A DNA stretch of 49,065 bases from IMG/VR virus record IMGVR_UViG_3300045742_000049, positions 1-49,065 of that record; one strand, given 5' to 3'. Below are positions 7,456-14,996 of this stretch, in pieces (the first letter of the stretch is position 1; the number at the start of each line of letters is the position of its first letter). A program made the position numbers and the translations under genes. The notes under the pieces are model-generated. The model was not told where the DNA came from. It was given only the letters and a program-made list of their open reading frames with translations, and did not search any database. This DNA comes from a virus.

Positions 7456-7766
7456 CGGGCCTCCTCGAAATCCTCTTGGACCCACTTGCCCAGGGTCTTG
7501 AGGGCGTCGTTCCAGCCCGCAAGTTGGTTGTTGAACCATTCATCGCCAGGCTCTCCGACGTGTCGCTCCATCTCGCCCAACATGGCATGAAGGCGCGGAA
7601 CGGAGAGTGCCGGGGTGTCCTCGTGGATGACCCAGCCGGTCGAGCGACAGTCGTCGCAGTCGTAGCGCCAGGGAAGTTGTTCCAGGCCGCGCTTGACCAC
7701 GATGTCGCCCGTGCCATCACAGGAGGGGCACTCAGTAGCCAGGAAGCCGGTCGTCTGGGGAGTCAT
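7452..7766 (-). CDS. DnaJ-type zinc-finger protein, 104 aa
   Basis: C13-P-S-C16-D-G-T-G and C37-D-D-C40-R-S-T-G are two halves of a CxxCxGxG zinc finger like that of DnaJ, without a J domain. The C-terminal part is helical. Such small proteins recur in phages with unknown roles. Both ends are coupled by 4-base overlaps. Confidence 0.8.
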   Translation of the reverse strand: MTPQTTGFLATECPSCDGTGDIVVKRGLEQLPWRYDCDDCRSTGWVIHEDTPALSVPRLHAMLGEMERHVGEPGDEWFNNQLAGWNDALKTLGKWVQEDFEEAR

Positions 7767-8056
7767 CGGTGCTCCTCGATCCTGCGATAGAGGTCACCAA
7801 GGGCGCCAGCGTCGATGCCGCGGACGTTCTTGTTGATCCACTCGTCCACCGAGTTCATCAGCGGGTCGCGGGGCGTCTCTCGTTCCGCGATCACGACGGT
7901 CGGCATCAAGCACTCGACCGCCTCGGGGCTGGCCTTGATCCGATTGATCAGCAAGGCCGCCTTTGCCCGATGGGGACGCTCGTCGCCGGGATTCGAGCCA
8001 AGGAGGTCGTCAATGAACCCCTCCACAACCATCTCGATGGGGGTGAGGTCGCTCAT
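7763..8056 (-). CDS. Hypothetical protein, 97 aa
   Basis: A soluble, mostly helical protein without cysteine motifs. Coupled to both neighbours by 4-base overlaps. Not recognised. Confidence 0.75.
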   Translation of the reverse strand: MSDLTPIEMVVEGFIDDLLGSNPGDERPHRAKAALLINRIKASPEAVECLMPTVVIAERETPRDPLMNSVDEWINKNVRGIDAGALGDLYRRIEEHR

Positions 8057-8283
8057 CGTGGCACCATCCCGAAAGACAGGCCGGGGCGAGGGGTGGCCTC
8101 GCCGCTCTCGAACGCCTCGTCAACCACGGCATCGATGGCATCGGCCATCTCGCGGTAGTCCTTCGGGGCGCAGGTCCGGCGGGCGTGATCACGCAGCGCC
8201 CAGACGATGGAGTCGGCGTCGTTGGCGGGCACGCGGATGATCACGTCGCCGCCGTCTGCATGGACTTCGATGGGGACGCTCAC
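8053..8283 (-). CDS. Hypothetical protein, 76 aa, GTG start
   Basis: It starts at GTG (VSVPIEVHADG), overlapping the upstream stop as GTGA. A beta-strand-like N-terminus is followed by helices. No family recognised. Confidence 0.7.
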   Translation of the reverse strand: MSVPIEVHADGGDVIIRVPANDADSIVWALRDHARRTCAPKDYREMADAIDAVVDEAFESGEATPRPGLSFGMVPR

Positions 8284-8666
8284 TTGATGCGCCGATCGTC
8301 TCCGCGTTGCGCCAAGCAGGCGTCGCACAGGACGATGATCCATGAGCCACCGCGCTCGGCACCAGGGGCGCCGCAATCCTCGCAGGTCTTGAACGACAGG
8401 GCCTCGGCAGCGTTGATGGCTGCATAGAACGGGCTGTCGCGAAAGTCGCCGTCGAAGTCCACGGTGCTGCTGGCGTAGAAGCGCAGGCCGCCGAACTTCG
8501 CCTTGACCTGTTCGATCGTGTAGTCGGGATCGATGGCCGCGAGTTCTTGGTCGAGGTCGAGGATCAGGTCGATCCAGCCGGGGCCGACACTGATCATGCC
8601 GGGTGGCCTGCCACCCAGGCGTGCCAGGAGTGGGGCCAGGCGTTCTCGTTTGTCGTCGTTGCTCAT
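8280..8666 (-). CDS. Conserved phage-type protein with KFGGLRFY motif, 128 aa
   Basis: GWIDLI (30-35), QVKAKFGGLRFY (53-64), an AE-x2-S segment and a C-terminal ribbon C95-x2-C98 ... C114-x2-C117 match a small uncharacterised family I remember from many phages and some bacteria. The zinc ribbon is intact. The start MSNDDKRERL overlaps the stop of the HicA-like gene (ATGA), so the two are co-transcribed and coupled. Confidence 0.8.
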   Translation of the reverse strand: MSNDDKRERLAPLLARLGGRPPGMISVGPGWIDLILDLDQELAAIDPDYTIEQVKAKFGGLRFYASSTVDFDGDFRDSPFYAAINAAEALSFKTCEDCGAPGAERGGSWIIVLCDACLAQRGDDRRIK

Positions 8667-8872
8667 GTTGGTGCTCCTTCCATCTCGTCTTGTCGGTCGA
8701 GCCGTTTGATGAGGCCCTTGGTGTTCCGGTAACCGCGACCCTTGCCGCCGGTGGATGCCGTGAACACCTTGTGTCTGCCTTTGGTGAAGCAGATGTGGCC
8801 TCCGTTGGTTAGGTGATGCCTCCAACCTCTGTCGGTTGCCCACCGTATGATCTCTGTTCTCGCTTTCGCCAT
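8663..8872 (-). CDS. HicA-like small protein, 69 aa
   Basis: Length, the G-G-H motif at residues 24-26 followed by a strand, and the R-N-T-K-G-L-I-K-R-L helix fit the HicA (YcfA) fold, a double-stranded-RNA-binding-like domain whose histidine is needed for mRNA cleavage in known HicA toxins. No HicB-like antitoxin lies beside it; the downstream gene is a zinc-ribbon protein. It could be a toxin, an RNA-binding protein or an inactive homologue. It is the first gene after the promoter-like element at 8899-8919. Confidence 0.7.
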   Translation of the reverse strand: MAKARTEIIRWATDRGWRHHLTNGGHICFTKGRHKVFTASTGGKGRGYRNTKGLIKRLDRQDEMEGAPT

Positions 8873-8898
8873 CGTGATCTCCTCTCCGTCGTGCCGAG

Positions 8899-8919
8899 AT
8901 AATACCACATACCCCTGAC
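8899..8919 (-). promoter_or_regulatory. GTCAGG-N9-TATTAT promoter-like element
   Basis: Minus-strand GTCAGG (8919-8914), 9 bases, TATTAT (8904-8899), which is close to a perfect -10 box. It is 26 bases upstream of the HicA-like ATG and just after the membrane-protein stop at 8925. Confidence 0.7.
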
Positions 8920-8924
8920 GAGGG

Positions 8925-9083
8925 CTAGACCAGCCACCATACAAGCAGCCCCACGACTGTGCCGCCGACGAGGAACCCGAACAGGTAGCCAGCCATGAAG
9001 GGGGCGAAGCCGGGGCCATACTCCTCACGAGCGTCGGTGAACTCCTCGCGCATCATCTCGAAGAACGTCTCGTCGGTGCTCAC
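8925..9083 (-). CDS. Small membrane protein, 52 aa, GTG start
   Basis: The frame starts at GTG, overlapping the upstream stop as GTGA, and ends with TAG. The first half is acidic and soluble; residues of about 27-52 (FAPFMAGYLFGFLVGGTVVG then LLVWWLV) form one glycine-rich membrane span ending at the C-terminus. The predicted topology is a cytoplasmic N-terminus with a C-terminal anchor. Function unknown. Confidence 0.75.
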   Translation of the reverse strand: MSTDETFFEMMREEFTDAREEYGPGFAPFMAGYLFGFLVGGTVVGLLVWWLV

Positions 9084-9502
9084 GGTCGCCCCTCATCGAT
9101 GAAGTCCATGAACGCTGCCATGACTTCGCGATAGGTGGAGGAGTTCTCATCGAACGGCTTGTGGGCAGCGCCCATCCATGCGATGCGGAACTCAGGCTCG
9201 GTCTGCTCGGGGTAACGCTTGAGGATAGGGAACTCCACGAACAGGTGGTCGCGCATCTCGTCGGCCGGACGCAGGTGGGGGTTGCCCGAGAGCCACTCGT
9301 CCGACGCCAGATAGGGGCGGTGGCGCACCGAGAAGCAGTAGTAGACGTAGAGGTCGAAGTCGATGACCGCTACGGCGTACATCTCCCACTCGCGATCGGC
9401 CGTCTCGTAGCCGGTGTAGCCCTGGGGGTGGTACAACTCGTAGCCCGAGTCCCACCACTCTGCCAGGAGGTCAGCCCCATCAAGGGGTAGGTGATCAGTC
9501 AC
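9080..9502 (-). CDS. Hypothetical protein, 140 aa, GTG start
   Basis: The start codon is GTG (VTDHLPLDGAD) and overlaps the upstream zinc-ribbon gene by 8 bases. The protein is rich in aromatic residues (ELYHPQGYTGYETADREWEM) and lacks cysteine pairs. Not recognised. Confidence 0.75.
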   Translation of the reverse strand: MTDHLPLDGADLLAEWWDSGYELYHPQGYTGYETADREWEMYAVAVIDFDLYVYYCFSVRHRPYLASDEWLSGNPHLRPADEMRDHLFVEFPILKRYPEQTEPEFRIAWMGAAHKPFDENSSTYREVMAAFMDFIDEGRP

Positions 9503-9641
9503 GCTTGTCCTCCATCCAACGGTGGTCGCACGACTTGCAGACGCGCCCGATGAACACCGGCTTTGTCGCGTGCTCGCCGAACACGAACCGCGAGGCGATG
9601 GCCATGCTGCCGCACTCGGGGCACTTCGGGTAGTCCTTCAT
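9495..9641 (-). CDS. Zinc-ribbon protein, 48 aa
   Basis: C7-x2-C10 and C35-x2-C38 make up nearly the whole protein. The start overlaps the upstream stop by 4 bases (ATGA) and the 3' end overlaps the next gene by 8 bases. It is one of the smallest of the ribbon-only genes in this arm. Function unknown. Confidence 0.75.
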   Translation of the reverse strand: MKDYPKCPECGSMAIASRFVFGEHATKPVFIGRVCKSCDHRWMEDKRD

Positions 9642-10552
9642 CCGTCTGCCTTCCGGTCGAGCCATTCCTCGACATCGAAGATGGACCAGGCGCGGCCGTC
9701 GCCGTCATCGGGGCCGAAGCCACGTTCGCCCCAGATGTCGGAGGTGATGTCGATGCTGCCAGCCCACTTGGTGCGGAGGGCCTCAATACACATGGCCCAT
9801 TGAGCGTCAGGCTCGATGTCGTACCACTCATCGCCATCCCACCAATAGTCGCCCTCCTTGAACCCGCTGTAGGGGAAGTCGTGGGCGAATCCCCGCTCCT
9901 CCTTGTCGCGAGCCTGGCGCTCCTCGTGGTAGGCGCGGTTCTCAGCCTCCTGCTCGGCGGTGTAGTGGCCGCAGTGTTCGGGGCCGGGGGTCCACAGTCC
10001 AGCGTCCTTGGCCAGCCCAGCATTGGGGAACCCCTCGCACACGCTGTAGGACATCACCACGGGCGATGCGTCGGTCTTGCGAAGGAGGGCCATCACATCT
10101 TCCCACCCCTGGTTGGCTCGCAGGACGCGATCCTCGCGGCCGACCTCGATGATGTCGGCGAGCCATTCGCGGTGCTCGCCCTCGACGTAGCCGTGGACTT
10201 CGCAGGTGGCGTGGATGCGGGCGAGCAACTCGATGGCATCGGACCCCATCACCAGGGCGGTGTTGAGGATGATCTGCCAGGGGGAGGGGCGGTAGCCATC
10301 GAAATCGAAGGTGGCGCTGTCGAACCCGACGTTCCACCACGTCTTGAACGAGTCCATCCAATGCTCGTCCTTGATGGTGCCGTTGCGGAGGTAGTGGTCG
10401 GCGGGCACGAGGCGCTCGTAGCGCTCGCGGCCACCGAACGAGTCCCGCAGCATGGAGAGCGTCATGTCGGAGGTGACTCCTCCGGCGTAGGCGCGCTCCG
10501 ACCCGCGGAGTTCGGCGTCGCCATCGACGGAGTGGAAGGTAACTCGGCTCAT
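9638..10552 (-). CDS. Hypothetical protein, 304 aa
   Basis: One of the longest genes in the left arm. It is acidic, rich in tryptophan and aspartate, with no recognised motif. A charged segment (residues of about 195-225, EQEAENRAYHEERQARDKEE) should be helical and leads into a DYWWDGDEWYD stretch. Coupled by 4-base overlaps at both ends. Confidence 0.8.
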   Translation of the reverse strand: MSRVTFHSVDGDAELRGSERAYAGGVTSDMTLSMLRDSFGGRERYERLVPADHYLRNGTIKDEHWMDSFKTWWNVGFDSATFDFDGYRPSPWQIILNTALVMGSDAIELLARIHATCEVHGYVEGEHREWLADIIEVGREDRVLRANQGWEDVMALLRKTDASPVVMSYSVCEGFPNAGLAKDAGLWTPGPEHCGHYTAEQEAENRAYHEERQARDKEERGFAHDFPYSGFKEGDYWWDGDEWYDIEPDAQWAMCIEALRTKWAGSIDITSDIWGERGFGPDDGDGRAWSIFDVEEWLDRKADG

Positions 10553-10938
10553 AGCAATGATCCCTTCACGATGTGGGTCATTCCATCACGCTGATGGTCG
10601 AACGAGTGGACGTAGGCATCGGCGACGCCCAGGTAGTTCAAAGCCTTGACCACCAATTCGCCCTGCTCCTCGTTGTAGACGTAGACCTCGATGTTGAGGC
10701 CGACGATCTTCACCCACGCCGCGTGGGCGCCGGAGATCGCAGCGAGGAAGGTCTTGGCCGCCGTCTGGTAGCCGCTCGTGTTCGTCTCGGCCCGGATGAG
10801 GGAGTGCCACAACTCGCGGTCGTGGGCGCCGAGGGCGGCCGTGATGCGGCCCTGCCACTCGGTGGCGGACTGCGCCTTGGGCGCCTCGAAGGAGGCAACC
10901 CGGATGGCCTCGATGGTGGGGGCGAGATCAACGGTCAT
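10549..10938 (-). CDS. Hypothetical protein, 129 aa
   Basis: The start MTVDLAPTIE has AAGGAGA upstream. The sequence looks like a mixed alpha/beta domain (a helical first half, then IVGLNIEVYVYNEEQGELVV). No family recognised. Confidence 0.75.
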   Translation of the reverse strand: MTVDLAPTIEAIRVASFEAPKAQSATEWQGRITAALGAHDRELWHSLIRAETNTSGYQTAAKTFLAAISGAHAAWVKIVGLNIEVYVYNEEQGELVVKALNYLGVADAYVHSFDHQRDGMTHIVKGSLL

Positions 10939-11254
10939 GGAAGGTGTCTCCTTGGGGGTCGCCGGGGAGATCATCGATCCCGTCCAGCACCTCAGACATG
11001 AACTTGGCTCGGTCGAGACTCTGTTGGCTGAGATTGGTCAGCGTCGTGCGAACATCGCCACCTCGGGCCAGGGCCATCTGAGCAACCATGGTGAAGGCGG
11101 TCATCAGCATGAAGGAGGCTTCGTCGGGATCAGCAGCGGCGTCACGAGCGATCTTCTCGGTGACGCCATAGTCCGCTGTCGAGACAGCCGTGGCGGCCTC
11201 AGTGATCTTGGAGAGCGCCTCGGCGAGCGGGAGAGGTTGGACGGGACTAGCCAT
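10928..11254 (-). CDS. Hypothetical helical protein, 108 aa
   Basis: An all-helical protein. Its middle (EASFMLMTAFTMVAQMALAR then GGD) resembles the gene at 34083-34322 (AYLLIALSKMSAQTITSLAA then ERGED), so the two may be distant paralogues. The start MASPVQPLPL overlaps the upstream gene by 8 bases. Function unknown. Confidence 0.75.
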   Translation of the reverse strand: MASPVQPLPLAEALSKITEAATAVSTADYGVTEKIARDAAADPDEASFMLMTAFTMVAQMALARGGDVRTTLTNLSQQSLDRAKFMSEVLDGIDDLPGDPQGDTFHDR

Positions 11255-11390
11255 TGGTCGGCTCTCCCTTGTCCTTCTCCTTCTCGTCCTTCTTCTCGGG
11301 GAGAGGGTCGAAGGAAGTGGGGCCGTAGTAGGCGCGGTTGGTGGTGATCTTGCCGTCCTCGCCAATGACGAGCAGGTCGCGGAAACTCAT
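11247..11390 (-). CDS. Small charged protein, 47 aa
   Basis: The frame starts MSFRDLLVIGEDGKITTNRA and ends in a lysine/glutamate-rich tail. It overlaps the upstream stop by 4 bases and the downstream gene by 8 bases, which supports real coding. Function unknown. Confidence 0.7.
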   Translation of the reverse strand: MSFRDLLVIGEDGKITTNRAYYGPTSFDPLPEKKDEKEKDKGEPTNG

Positions 11391-11698
11391 GAGCAGCACT
11401 CCTGATGATCGGGGGGTTGGTGGCGACGAAGGAGTTCCAGAAGGGCCTCCTCGTCGTCGGAAGTCAGTTCTCGGGGTGCCGTCATGGTGGCGAGGTATGC
11501 CCCACCAGCGTCGAGACGCCGGGCGGTGCCGAGTAGGTCGTAGGCCATCTCCACCATCTCAGCGGTGGTCATCTCGACCTGCATGACTCCTGAGCGGGGA
11601 CAGCCGTTGTCATCGATGATGTAGAAGCCGACGCCAGCGGTGCCGTCGGAGGACTCGTAGCGCAGGGCCTTGATGATGGAGGGATCGATCTCAGGCAT
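11387..11698 (-). CDS. Hypothetical protein, 103 aa
   Basis: A mixed alpha/beta small protein ending in two cysteines (HQECCS). Coupled to the downstream gene by a 4-base overlap. Not recognised. Confidence 0.75.
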   Translation of the reverse strand: MPEIDPSIIKALRYESSDGTAGVGFYIIDDNGCPRSGVMQVEMTTAEMVEMAYDLLGTARRLDAGGAYLATMTAPRELTSDDEEALLELLRRHQPPDHQECCS

Positions 11699-11969
11699 CG
11701 TCGGACTCTGCAGCGATCAGGGCGTCGAGTTCGGCGGCGTCACGAGTGAGGCCGTCCAGATGCAGGTTCGCGACTCCCCACATCACCGTGTGGATGATGT
11801 CCCCGGCCGACCGGCCGAAATCGGGCTGCAGGCTCCGCATGTTCGTGGGCGGCGTCTTGGCTGCCACCTCGTTGGCCATCTTGTGGAGGGCCGCAGCGAT
11901 GGCGTCGCGCTCCCCATAGAAGTGCTCGGTCCGGTTGCTGATGAGGGTGTAGGCGATCTCATCCATCAT
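11691..11969 (-). CDS. Hypothetical helical protein, 92 aa
   Basis: Mostly helical, without cysteines. It starts at MMDEIAYT, 11 bases inside the upstream gene; the second ATG is equally possible. Function unknown. Confidence 0.75.
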   Translation of the reverse strand: MMDEIAYTLISNRTEHFYGERDAIAAALHKMANEVAAKTPPTNMRSLQPDFGRSAGDIIHTVMWGVANLHLDGLTRDAAELDALIAAESDDA

Positions 11970-12837
11970 GAGGCACCGTCATCACGAGGAGCGAGTCCAC
12001 GTCGGTCGTGTCGTTGACGAAGCCGGAGAGCCACTCGTCGCGGCCCATCTTGAGGTCGCCGAAGTAGGTGGCGTTCACGGCGCACCAATCGGCAAGTTCC
12101 TCGGCGGTAGCGAACACAGGCGACTGAGGGGAACCCTCGGAAGTCGTCTCCCAGAGTTGCCAGCCATCACCAAGGGGAGGCTCGTAGCCCTCGATGTTCT
12201 CCTTCTCCTCGCGCTGCTCGTCGGTGGCGATGTTGCCGTGACCACCGCAGACCTCGCAGGTGTAGGGAACCCCAGCGCGCTCACATGCGGCCTCGACCAC
12301 GACCCAGCAGTTGATCGAGTCGTGACCAAGGGACTTGAGGGACCAGCGGTTCACTTCCTCAGCGGTGACGGGACGCTCGTGGGCGACCCAGCGATCAGCG
12401 CCCTTGGCGTCTGGGTTGAAGTCGTGCGTGAGATCACGCAGGCGGTCGGCCTTGATGAGAGCGTCCACGTCCTCTTGAGCGAGGTGGTGGGACCATGAGG
12501 CGTTCCAGAGTTCACACAGCCGCACGCACTCCCTGGCGATGGCTCCCTCTCCGCTCCCGTAGTAGCCGGGGGAGTTGGAGACGTTGCGCTCAGCGAAGGC
12601 GCGGACCTCGGGGGTCGCGGCAGTGAAGGGCGTGGAGCCGGTTTCTGACGGGTTGAACGGAACGTGCCCGTACCAGCGGTCCTTCAAGAGCCGGGCATGG
12701 AGGGCGTTGCCTGTGCCGCGGCACGAATGGCACTCGGGGAAGTGGTAGTCATCCCACGGCTCGATGTAGCCCTTCCAGACTTCACCTCTCGGCCAATCGA
12801 AGTCGAGTGGCACTCGCTTGCATGTCCTATGTCCCAT
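11959..12837 (-). CDS. Conserved phage-type protein with two CxxCxGxG motifs, 292 aa
   Basis: The N-terminus MGHRTCKRVPLDFDWP..VW.GY is one I remember from a widespread uncharacterised phage and bacterial family. C36-x2-C39-R-G-T-G and a second C-x2-C-G-G-H-G near residue 195 form DnaJ-type zinc halves, followed by EPP.GDGWQLWETTSEGSP. Function is unknown. AAAGGA precedes the ATG, and the promoter-like element at 12867-12887 lies directly upstream. Confidence 0.85.
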   Translation of the reverse strand: MGHRTCKRVPLDFDWPRGEVWKGYIEPWDDYHFPECHSCRGTGNALHARLLKDRWYGHVPFNPSETGSTPFTAATPEVRAFAERNVSNSPGYYGSGEGAIARECVRLCELWNASWSHHLAQEDVDALIKADRLRDLTHDFNPDAKGADRWVAHERPVTAEEVNRWSLKSLGHDSINCWVVVEAACERAGVPYTCEVCGGHGNIATDEQREEKENIEGYEPPLGDGWQLWETTSEGSPQSPVFATAEELADWCAVNATYFGDLKMGRDEWLSGFVNDTTDVDSLLVMTVPHDG

Positions 12838-12866
12838 GGTGTCAGTCCTTTCGTCGGAGTGGGATT

Positions 12867-12887
12867 ACAATACCACTCAGGTGTGAC
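12867..12887 (-). promoter_or_regulatory. GTCACA-N9-TATTGT promoter-like element
   Basis: Minus-strand GTCACA (12887-12882), 9 bases, TATTGT (12872-12867), 1 base after the stop of the upstream gene (12889) and 29 bases before the ATG at 12837. Both hexamers match the element at 4781-4801. Confidence 0.75.
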
Positions 12888-12888
12888 G

Positions 12889-13149
12889 CTACCCTTCGTC
12901 CTCGTCCCACCAGGCCCGCTCCTCCTCGGGGAGTAGCGCCGGGTCATCGATCACGTCGATGGTGTGGCCCTCGATGGGGCGCAGGCTGAACTCCCAGCCG
13001 TCGCTGTAGTCCACCATGACCTCGCCGACGGGTTTGCCGTCAACCATGAGCGGCCACCACTTTCCCCACAGCGCGGACTCATCGATGTTGTTACGGCCCT
13101 CGATGGAGGCGCAATCGTCGGAGTGGGTGGTGAAGGTGACCTCAGGCAT
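12889..13149 (-). CDS. Hypothetical protein, 86 aa
   Basis: Starts MPEVTFTTHSDDC, looks beta-rich and has a very acidic C-terminus (EEERAWWDEDEG). It overlaps the upstream gene by 8 bases. Not recognised. Confidence 0.75.
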   Translation of the reverse strand: MPEVTFTTHSDDCASIEGRNNIDESALWGKWWPLMVDGKPVGEVMVDYSDGWEFSLRPIEGHTIDVIDDPALLPEEERAWWDEDEG

Positions 13150-13465
13150 CTTCCTTCTCCATCATCCGGCGCCCAACCTCATCGATGGCATCGAGGGCAC
13201 CCTGGTAGAAGTTGGGTCGCACCGAGTCCACCGAGGCGCGCTTGTAGTCGTTGTGCACGAAAGCCGGGATCATCTGCAAGCGCTCGATCTCATCGAGCAG
13301 CATCCCCACGACATCCCAGGCGGGATCGGGGACGCGCTCTGCGGCGTCCCAGGACTCGATCTCCCCTTGGGCGAAGTCATTGCAACGCTCTCGCGCCGCT
13401 GCCACCGTGGTGGGCGGCTTGTAGGTGTGCCCGGATGGGGTGGGGGTGTTCCAATTCGCGGTCAT
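13142..13465 (-). CDS. Hypothetical helical protein, 107 aa
   Basis: The start MTANWNTPTP overlaps the upstream membrane-protein stop by 4 bases. The sequence is largely helical with no motif recognised. An alternative upstream start would lie inside the neighbouring gene. Confidence 0.75.
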   Translation of the reverse strand: MTANWNTPTPSGHTYKPPTTVAAARERCNDFAQGEIESWDAAERVPDPAWDVVGMLLDEIERLQMIPAFVHNDYKRASVDSVRPNFYQGALDAIDEVGRRMMEKEDA

Positions 13466-13686
13466 TGCTCTCCTCGGATCAGGCCCCAGGCGCCGATGGC
13501 GCCGAAGGACGATGTGATGAACAGGCTCGGCCACGCACCAACGTGAATGGCCGAGATGGCGACACCCCACACGCCGATCACGTTGGCGATGTGAAAGACG
13601 CGGGGGCGCTCAAGACGGACAGAGGCGAAGTAGCCGCCCAGGGCGATGAACGTCCCGAGCCAGCCGACAATCTCCTGCCAGGCCAT
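13462..13686 (-). CDS. Membrane protein, 74 aa, CBU_0592-like
   Basis: Three hydrophobic segments are visible (IVGWLGTFIALGGYFAS; VFHIANVIGVWGVAISAIHV; SLFITSSFGAIGAWGLI). The pattern GWLG...GY...N..G...W recalls the small CBU_0592-like membrane domain found in bacteria, of unknown function. The start overlaps the upstream membrane-protein stop. Confidence 0.75.
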   Translation of the reverse strand: MAWQEIVGWLGTFIALGGYFASVRLERPRVFHIANVIGVWGVAISAIHVGAWPSLFITSSFGAIGAWGLIRGEQ

Positions 13687-13853
13687 CAGTCCTCGTACTC
13701 CCAGCCCACAATGGCGACCAGGATGGTGACGGCGAGAACTAAGGACCCAACCGCCCGGCGACGGATGTCCACATCGGGGAGAAGAATCCAGAGGGCGAGG
13801 TATGTCCCGAGGCCGAGGAACCATCCGGCGTGACGAACGAAGAAGCGAGTCAT
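13686..13853 (-). CDS. Small two-span membrane protein, 55 aa
   Basis: Two predicted membrane helices (residues 10-26 WFLGLGTYLALWILLPD and 36-52 VGSLVLAVTILVAIVGW) are separated by a basic loop (RRRA). It overlaps the genes on both sides (4 bases upstream, 1 base downstream) and may work with the adjacent membrane protein. Function unknown. Confidence 0.75.
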   Translation of the reverse strand: MTRFFVRHAGWFLGLGTYLALWILLPDVDIRRRAVGSLVLAVTILVAIVGWEYED

Positions 13854-14437
13854 GCGTTCGCTCCGATCTGGTGGTGGTCGAGGAACTCGATCGGGTTGGT
13901 GAAGGTGTTGGGCTGCAGGGGGCCAACGGCGACCTCGGGGTTGCGGGGCAACTTGCCGGTGGCCTTGCGGTAGGCGGCGGCACCAGCGCACTGCCGCGTC
14001 TTGGCCGTCCACACGTCGCTGATCTCGATGGAGGTGTGACACGCGATCGGCTCGTCGCTGTTGGCGAGGGTGACCCACTCCTCGGCGGTCCATGGCCCCA
14101 GCCAGCCACCGGCCGACTCACGGCGCCAGGGGCACTCGCTGCACGGCTTGGCACACGCTGGGGGGAGGGTGATGGCTTCGGCGATGTAGTCGATGCCTTC
14201 CTCGGCCTCCTCGATCTCGTACTCATCGAAGGAGTGCTCGCCGCGGTGGTTGCAGAAGTCGCTCTCGCAACCGTCCTCACCGTTGGGGCAACTCGCCACC
14301 ATGACTACGGTATGGCACCACACGTCCTCCCGGCCGTTGTCGAGGCACACGGGGCACTCGGTATCAGGGGTGGGGAGGTCGATGAATGTGCGGGTGTCAC
14401 ATTCGATGCAGTAGATGGCGTTAGGGATGAAGTCCAT
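13850..14437 (-). CDS. Cys-rich conserved phage-type protein, 195 aa
   Basis: The N-terminal half has a zinc-like array (C10, C13, C28, C31, C41, C50, C57, C62). The C-terminal half has KPCSECPWR (C99, C102), IACHTS (C133) and QCAGAAAYR (C150), a pattern I recall from uncharacterised phage proteins; four cysteines there could hold an Fe-S cluster or zinc. It is the first gene of the minus-strand run under the divergent promoter. Confidence 0.8.
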   Translation of the reverse strand: MDFIPNAIYCIECDTRTFIDLPTPDTECPVCLDNGREDVWCHTVVMVASCPNGEDGCESDFCNHRGEHSFDEYEIEEAEEGIDYIAEAITLPPACAKPCSECPWRRESAGGWLGPWTAEEWVTLANSDEPIACHTSIEISDVWTAKTRQCAGAAAYRKATGKLPRNPEVAVGPLQPNTFTNPIEFLDHHQIGANA

Positions 14438-14471
14438 GGTGTGCTCCTCTCGTCGGTGTCGATCGAGTGCA

Positions 14472-14492
14472 ACACTACCCTGCGGGTGTGAC
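14472..14492 (-). promoter_or_regulatory. GTCACA-N9-TAGTGT promoter-like element (left half of divergent pair)
   Basis: Minus-strand GTCACA (14492-14487), 9 bases, TAGTGT (14477-14472), 34 bases before the ATG at 14437. It is back to back with the plus-strand element at 14503-14523, and the two upstream hexamers are 10 bases apart. Confidence 0.75.
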
Positions 14493-14502
14493 GGCGACCC
14501 TC

Positions 14503-14523
14503 GTCACGGGCAGGGGATAAGGT
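14503..14523 (+). promoter_or_regulatory. GTCACG-N9-TAAGGT promoter-like element (right half of divergent pair)
   Basis: GTCACG (14503-14508), 9 bases, TAAGGT (14518-14523). The -10-like hexamer ends 7 bases before the ATG at 14531 and there is no Shine-Dalgarno sequence, so the transcript would be leaderless. Confidence 0.7.
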
Positions 14524-14530
14524 GTCCACC

Positions 14531-14827
14531 ATGAGCGACATCGACCATCCCTACGACGAGGACCACATCCGGCCCGTTCCGCTTGAGGGCATCCCTCGGC
14601 ACACCTGGGTGGTAACCGTCGAAGGGCAGAATCCTCGCGGGATCACCACCCACATGGCGCTACGACCCACCGAGGACTTCCCTGGGTGGAGGTTCGTGGA
14701 CTTCGTAGACAACGACGAGGGGGTCCGATTGGAGCACAACATCGAACTCATCGACGCCGAGAAGGTCACCTCGGTGGTGCTCGTGCGTCCCGACGGCTCT
14801 CGTAAGGAGATGGTCGGTGGCGACTGA
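14531..14827 (+). CDS. Hypothetical protein, 98 aa
   Basis: The ATG at 14531 is preferred over a GTG 9 bases earlier because that GTG overlaps the predicted -10 box. The beta-rich sequence (HTWVVTVEGQNPRGITTH and so on) is not recognised. Translation would be from a leaderless mRNA. The 3' end overlaps the next gene by 11 bases. Confidence 0.75.
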   Translation: MSDIDHPYDEDHIRPVPLEGIPRHTWVVTVEGQNPRGITTHMALRPTEDFPGWRFVDFVDNDEGVRLEHNIELIDAEKVTSVVLVRPDGSRKEMVGGD

Positions 14828-14996
14828 GATCCCCCCTGGCCTGCAAGAGATGATCGAGGATCTCCACGCTCTGTGCGAGAAGGGCCTTCGCTGCCACTTC
14901 CGCTCCAACGTGGCCGACATGTGCATCACTTGTCGCGCCGCCCACACGCTGTACCACCAACACCGCCTTCTCACCGAGGCCGAAAGGACATCATGA
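14817..14996 (+). CDS. Small Cys-containing protein, 59 aa, GTG start
   Basis: The GTG frame (VATEIPPGLQEMIEDLHALC) continues to a TGA that overlaps the lipoprotein ATG as ATGA. C20, C27, H28, C36 and C39 could form a zinc site. The overlap with both neighbours supports coding. Function unknown. Confidence 0.7.
   Translation: MATEIPPGLQEMIEDLHALCEKGLRCHFRSNVADMCITCRAAHTLYHQHRLLTEAERTS

Noticed and set aside
9499-10023. 174-codon minus-strand frame overlapping the 304-residue gene
   Set aside because: Out-of-frame shadow; the real gene here is the 48-residue zinc-ribbon frame at 9495-9641, which is coupled to both neighbours.
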